Below are positions 60,627 to 64,000 of a stretch of DNA of 64,000 bases, piece by piece. Source of the DNA: Arthrobacter sp. SLBN-83. GTDB taxonomy: Bacteria; Actinomycetota; Actinomycetes; Actinomycetales; Micrococcaceae. The translations under genes and the position numbers were made by a program. The notes beneath the pieces are model-generated. The model saw only the letters and a program-made list of their open reading frames with translations, had not been told where the DNA came from and made no database searches. Each line of letters starts with the position of its first letter. Position 1 is the first letter of the stretch. The DNA lies in NCBI RefSeq assembly GCF_006715285.1, contig NZ_VFMX01000001.1, positions 1,612,001-1,676,000 on the forward strand, read 5' to 3'.

Positions 60627-62960
60627 ATGCGCATTTCCCCTTCCAAGTCCCCCCTGTCCCGGCGCCTTGCCGCCGCCGTGGTCCTGCCCGGACTGCTCAC
60701 CACCAGCCTGGTGCTGGTCCAGCCCGCGGTGGCAGCCACCGGCACGGGCCCCGGAATCTGTAATGGCGTGGTCAACCAGTTGGCGCACCGCGGTGCAGTC
60801 CAGGAAAACCTCCTGAAGGCCGCCGCCAAGAAGAACGCCGACGCCATTGCTGCCCGGCAGGCGGAGAGGGCGGCGCTCCAGTCACAGGCGGATGACTTGA
60901 ACGCCCAGAAGGCCGCGGCGGAGAAGGCGCTGGCTGACCTTACAGCCCAGGAGACACAGCGGGACAACGAGGAAGCAGCAGCGCAGGCGGAGCTGGACAA
61001 GCTAACTGCCCAGCAGACGAGCCTGACCTCCCAGGTGACGGCAGCGGAAGCCGCCCTCGCCGACCTACAGAACCAGCAGGCAAGCGTGGCGGGCCAGCTG
61101 GCTTCGCTGCAGGATCAGCTCAACGCGGCCCAGGCCGCCTCCGGCGCCCTGAAGGACCAGGCGGACAAGCTGGGCGCAGAACTTGTGGCCAACAGCACGG
61201 CCATTGCGGCCGCCCAGACTGAGCTTTCCCGGCTGCAGCAGGCAGCGGACCAGGCGGCCTCGGACGTGACTGCCAAAAATGCCCAGATCCAGCAGGCCCA
61301 GGACCAGTTGGGCACCCTGACAGCTCAAGCACAGCAGGCCGCAGACGCCGTGAACGCTGCACAAACGGCCGTAAACGATGCCGAGGCCCAGCTCAAGGTT
61401 CTTGAAGCTGCCGGAACCACCGCGGCCGAGGACCTTCAGGCGCAGCAGGACAAGGTGGACGCGGCTAAAGCCACACTGGCCTCTCTGCAGGAAACCGCAA
61501 CTGCCGCCGACACAGCCGTGACCGCCAAGAAGGATCAGATCGCCACGGCGCAGGCCGAGCTCACGGCCCTGCAGGCCACGGCCTTCACCGCCCAGACGGC
61601 GCTCGACGCCAAGAATGCGGAGATCGCCGCGGCCCAGAGGGACCTGGCCACCCTTCAGGCCAACGCGGAGGCAGCCGCCAAGGCAGTCAGCGACAACAAC
61701 GCCAAGATCGCCGCCATGAACGCTGACATCACCAGCCTCCAGAGCCAGATCTCAAGCGCGAACAGCCAGATCACCACGAAGCAGGCCCAGCTGACACAGG
61801 CCCAGAAGGACCTGGCAGCACTGCAGGCACAGAAAACCAGCCTTGAGACGCAGATCGCCGACCTCAACAAGCAGATCGATGCGATCAACGGCAATTCGCA
61901 GAAGAAGCGGGACCTCATCGCGCAGCGCGACGCCCTCCAGGTTCAGTTGAACAGCGTGAACGCCCAGATCGCTGACAAGACCGCGACCATCTCGGGGCTC
62001 CAGGGCGACTTGGCCACCCTCCAGAAGCAGGTGGATAGCCTGAACTCCCAGCTGGTGGCCAAGCAGCAGGAAAGCAGCACCCTTCAGCAGCAGGCAGCCC
62101 CGCTTCAGGCAGCGCTGAACGCCGCGAACGCAGCGGTTACTGCAAAACAGACGGACATCGCAACCCTTCAGGGACAGCTGCCTGCACTGCAGGACGCCGT
62201 CAAGCAGGCCAACACGGCTGTCGCCAGCAAGCAGGCCGAGCTCAGCACGCTGCAGGGGCAGCTCCCGGCGCTGGAACAGGCGGCAAAGGACGCTGCCGGC
62301 GCTGCGGCGGCCCAGCAGCAGGTGGTGAAAGACCTCGAAGACGCATTGCCAACCCTCACCGAAAACGTTGAGCAGGCCCAGCAGGCCATCTCTGACCAGA
62401 AGGTGGTCCTCGAGGCGAAGAATGCCACTTTGACTGAGGCAAATGACGCGCTGGCGGCAGCCAACAAGGCAGTGGACGAAAAGAATGCCGAGATTTCGAC
62501 GCTTCAGGGCCAGCTCCCGGCACTGCAGGCCACCCTTGATACCGCGAAAACTGCCGTTGCTACAAAGACAGCCGAGATCGATTCACTCAACACGTTGGGC
62601 GACGACCTGGTGGCCCGGATCTCAGAGCTCAACTCGCAGATTGCCGCTGCCGAGGGCAATGTCCTTGACCTGCAGGGACGGGTGAAGCCCCTGCTGGACC
62701 AGCTCAACAGCCTTACCGGAGACATAAACGCTGCAGAAGCCAAACTGGCATCCTTGCAGGGCCAGCTGACCACCGTGGACAACCAACTAACCGCCGCGCA
62801 GGACACTCTTCGGGCCATCCAGGGCCAGAAGAAGCAGAACAAGGACGCCATTGAGGCCCAGAAGCTCCTGGTGGCCAGCCTGCAAACGCAGCTGGCGGAC
62901 ATCCAGAAGCAAATTGCCGCCATCGATCCCACCATCGGGAACGGGGGTTGCGCCGCCTGA
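60627..62960 (+). CDS. Secreted 777-residue coiled-coil protein of 28-residue repeats
   Basis: Signal peptide (about 1-37, LAAAVVLPGLLTTSLVLVQPAVA). A short conserved-looking ICNGVVNQLAHRGAVQENLLKAAAKK contains Cys 45; the only other cysteine is at 775 (GGCAA). Residues 77-674 are continuous heptads in units of 28, 21 and 14 residues. Sixteen 28-residue units form two blocks (189-412 and 451-674), separated by a 38-residue spacer that shifts phase by three residues. Ala/Gln/Leu-rich; KxAEIxxLQGQLPALQ recurs. No membrane anchor, sortase motif or cell-wall domain is seen. A long, disulfide-capable extracellular rod is expected; its function is unknown. Confidence 0.8.
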   Translation: MRISPSKSPLSRRLAAAVVLPGLLTTSLVLVQPAVAATGTGPGICNGVVNQLAHRGAVQENLLKAAAKKNADAIAARQAERAALQSQADDLNAQKAAAEKALADLTAQETQRDNEEAAAQAELDKLTAQQTSLTSQVTAAEAALADLQNQQASVAGQLASLQDQLNAAQAASGALKDQADKLGAELVANSTAIAAAQTELSRLQQAADQAASDVTAKNAQIQQAQDQLGTLTAQAQQAADAVNAAQTAVNDAEAQLKVLEAAGTTAAEDLQAQQDKVDAAKATLASLQETATAADTAVTAKKDQIATAQAELTALQATAFTAQTALDAKNAEIAAAQRDLATLQANAEAAAKAVSDNNAKIAAMNADITSLQSQISSANSQITTKQAQLTQAQKDLAALQAQKTSLETQIADLNKQIDAINGNSQKKRDLIAQRDALQVQLNSVNAQIADKTATISGLQGDLATLQKQVDSLNSQLVAKQQESSTLQQQAAPLQAALNAANAAVTAKQTDIATLQGQLPALQDAVKQANTAVASKQAELSTLQGQLPALEQAAKDAAGAAAAQQQVVKDLEDALPTLTENVEQAQQAISDQKVVLEAKNATLTEANDALAAANKAVDEKNAEISTLQGQLPALQATLDTAKTAVATKTAEIDSLNTLGDDLVARISELNSQIAAAEGNVLDLQGRVKPLLDQLNSLTGDINAAEAKLASLQGQLTTVDNQLTAAQDTLRAIQGQKKQNKDAIEAQKLLVASLQTQLADIQKQIAAIDPTIGNGGCAA
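61191..61862 (+). repeat. Eight tandem 84-bp (28-residue) units, block 1
   Basis: Encodes residues 189-412: units begin NSTAI, KNAQI, AQTAV, QQDKV, KKDQI, KNAEI, NNAKI, KQAQL, each 28 residues without insertion. Nucleotide identity between units is lower than at protein level. Confidence 0.85.
61977..62648 (+). repeat. Eight tandem 84-bp (28-residue) units, block 2
   Basis: Encodes residues 451-674: units begin KTATI, KQQES, KQTDI, KQAEL, QQQVV, QKVVL, KNAEI, KTAEI. Three contain TLQGQLPAL. Separated from block 1 by 38 residues. Confidence 0.85.
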
Positions 62961-63004
62961 TCAACCAGGCATGAAGACCGGCGTCCAATGGCGTGCGCCG
63001 CAAG

Positions 63005-63037
63005 GAGGGGACCAGTTCTTTGCGAACTGGTCCCCTC
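63005..63037. terminator. Hairpin between coiled-coil and DJ-1/PfpI genes
   Basis: GAGGGGACCAGTTC, loop TTTGC, and the perfect complement GAACTGGTCCCCTC; TCTTACTG follows on the + strand. It is 45 bp after the coiled-coil stop and 25 bp from the convergent gene's stop. Confidence 0.8.
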
Positions 63038-63061
63038 TCTTACTGCCTGAAAGGACTGCGG

Positions 63062-63760
63062 CTAGCTCAGCGCGGCGAGCACTTCCTTGGCCACGTCCTC
63101 GCTGGACTGCGGGTTCTGGCCCGTGATGAGGTTGCCGTCCCGGACCACATTGGAGGACCAGGCCGCACCGTTTTCGATCACGGCGCCCTTCTCCTTCAGC
63201 GCGTCCTCCACCAGCCAAGGGGTGTTCTCGCCGGTGCCGCCGCCAAGTTCCTCCTCGTTGGTGAACACCGTGAGGCGCCGTCCCTTGAAGGCGAACCCGC
63301 CGTCGTCGTCCGTTGCGCTCAGCAGCCCGGCGGGACCGTGGCAGAACGGCGCAATGATCTTGCCGTCCTTATTCGCTGCCACCAGCAGCCGGCCCAGGTC
63401 GGCGTCCTTGTACAGGTCGGCCATGGGGCCGTGGCCGCCGGGCATCACCACGGCGTCGTAGGCGGAGGGGTCGACGTCGGCCAGGACCAGCGGGTGCGCC
63501 AGCTCGCCGTCGATCTTGGCAATGTAGTCCTTGAACCCTTGCGCCCGTTCGTCCCCGCCTGCCGACTCGGCCGCCAGGCTCACCTGATCCACCGTGGGCT
63601 TCCGGCCGCCCGGGGTGGCGATGTGGACCGTGTTGCCGGCCTCCGTCAGGGTCTGGTGGGACACCACCAGTTCCTCTGCCCAGTAGCCCGTGGGGTGCTC
63701 GCTGCCGTCCTTCATGGTGAGGGAATCTGCGGCCGAGACGACCATCAAAATGTTTGCCAT
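63062..63760 (-). CDS. DJ-1/PfpI-family amidotransferase-like protein
   Basis: 232 residues. ILMVVSAADSLTMKDG at the N-terminus, AVVMPGGHGPMADLYKD and the nucleophile elbow IIAPFCHGPAGLLS (Cys). The fold suits type 1 glutamine-amidotransferase-like, Hsp31/YajL-type glyoxalase or chaperone proteins. It ends close to the shared terminator and is followed leftward by nothing. The start has AGGAG eight bases upstream. An aldo/keto reductase lies upstream on the same strand, both plausible in carbonyl stress. Confidence 0.88.
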   Translation of the reverse strand: MANILMVVSAADSLTMKDGSEHPTGYWAEELVVSHQTLTEAGNTVHIATPGGRKPTVDQVSLAAESAGGDERAQGFKDYIAKIDGELAHPLVLADVDPSAYDAVVMPGGHGPMADLYKDADLGRLLVAANKDGKIIAPFCHGPAGLLSATDDDGGFAFKGRRLTVFTNEEELGGGTGENTPWLVEDALKEKGAVIENGAAWSSNVVRDGNLITGQNPQSSEDVAKEVLAALS

Positions 63761-63824
63761 GCTGTTTCTCCTGTCCTAGCTGACGTGGATGTCTTTGCTG
63801 ACGTGAGTGGCTGGAAGCCGCTTG

Positions 63825-64000
63825 CTACTTGCCGGCCGCTTCCAGCTCAGCGTACGTGTCGTCGTCGAGCGTGATGCCGGCGGCAGCCATGTTCTCCTCG
63901 AGGTGCTGCACGGAGCCGGTGCCGGGGATGGGCATCATCACGGGGGAGCGGCGCAGCAGCCAGGCCAGGGCCACCTGGGAGGTGGTGGCACCCAGGCGCT
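63825..64000 (-). CDS. Aldo/keto reductase, C-terminal part
   Basis: Truncated by the window edge; 57 residues visible: [20 protein letters not shown], then [18 protein letters not shown]. The PIPGT segment followed by an LEEN helix is the NADPH-binding end of the AKR family. Lies 64 bp upstream of the DJ-1 gene on the same strand. Confidence 0.85.
   Translation of the reverse strand, partial: RLGATTSQVALAWLLRRSPVMMPIPGTGSVQHLEENMAAAGITLDDDTYAELEAAGK

Noticed and set aside
1..64000. CRISPR arrays, insertion sequences, tRNA or rRNA genes
   Set aside because: No regularly spaced repeats, transposase or integrase genes, or tRNA-like cloverleaf sequences were seen. Absence by eye is not proof for tRNA.

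Overview
The window comes from a GC-rich actinobacterium. Codon use is strongly G/C-biased at third positions, and secreted proteins carry Tat or lipoprotein signals. The gene set (CopD-CtaG fusion, NHL-thioredoxin, DUF853 HerA-like ATPase, cobalamin-dependent MetH, choline-to-betaine operon, many catabolic clusters) fits a soil Micrococcaceae such as Arthrobacter or Pseudarthrobacter. That placement is inference from gene content; no rRNA or tRNA is visible.

Layout. 0-8.8 kb: copper/cytochrome-oxidase assembly pair, a DUF559/AbiEi-like gene flanked by matched palindrome pairs, a membrane-anchored protein, a HerA-like ATPase and a GNAT acetyltransferase. 8.8-16.4 kb: an FAD/NAD(P)-binding protein divergent from an amino-acid-type ABC transporter operon that ends in two luciferase-like monooxygenases, possibly an organosulfur salvage locus. 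16.5-23.9 kb: a tricarboxylate island with two carriers (MatC-like, DctA), a PrpF-family isomerase, LysR and GntR regulators, tricarballylate dehydrogenase TcuA, and a previously easy-to-miss 28-residue cysteine-rich ORF. 24.2-26 kb: secreted intradiol-dioxygenase-like lipoprotein, DoxX-like protein, YciI. 26-32 kb: GH32 fructosidase with a sugar ABC transporter and a LacI regulator with three recognisable operators. 32-38.8 kb: fungal-type cytosine deaminase, YbhB, a BKACE/SDR/LacI catabolic cluster, a lipase-like hydrolase and a luciferase-like oxidoreductase.

38.8-42.5 kb is visibly less GC-rich and carries two divergent genes: an AlbA_2/HATPase protein and a SIR2-domain protein with an unrecognised C-terminal domain. 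This looks like a horizontally acquired, defence-type cargo segment inserted next to metH. 42.5-51.7 kb: MetH, a TetR/MFS efflux pair with two operators, and an ECF-type vitamin transporter in which T, two ATPase and S-like modules are fused in one 955-residue chain, preceded by a lipoprotein with a possible DUF4430 fold (candidate cobalamin uptake for MetH). 51.8-57.5 kb: choline oxidation operon (BetI-like regulator, BetB, BetA, APC permease) with two perfect operators. 57.9-64 kb: BenE-like carrier, an orphan paralogue of the solute-binding protein at 12.9 kb, a secreted 777-residue coiled coil built from sixteen 28-residue repeats, a DJ-1/PfpI protein and a truncated aldo/keto reductase.

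A dispersed palindromic repeat (arms close to GGAAGGTACGACGACGGC) occurs at least six times, always shortly 3' of a stop codon.
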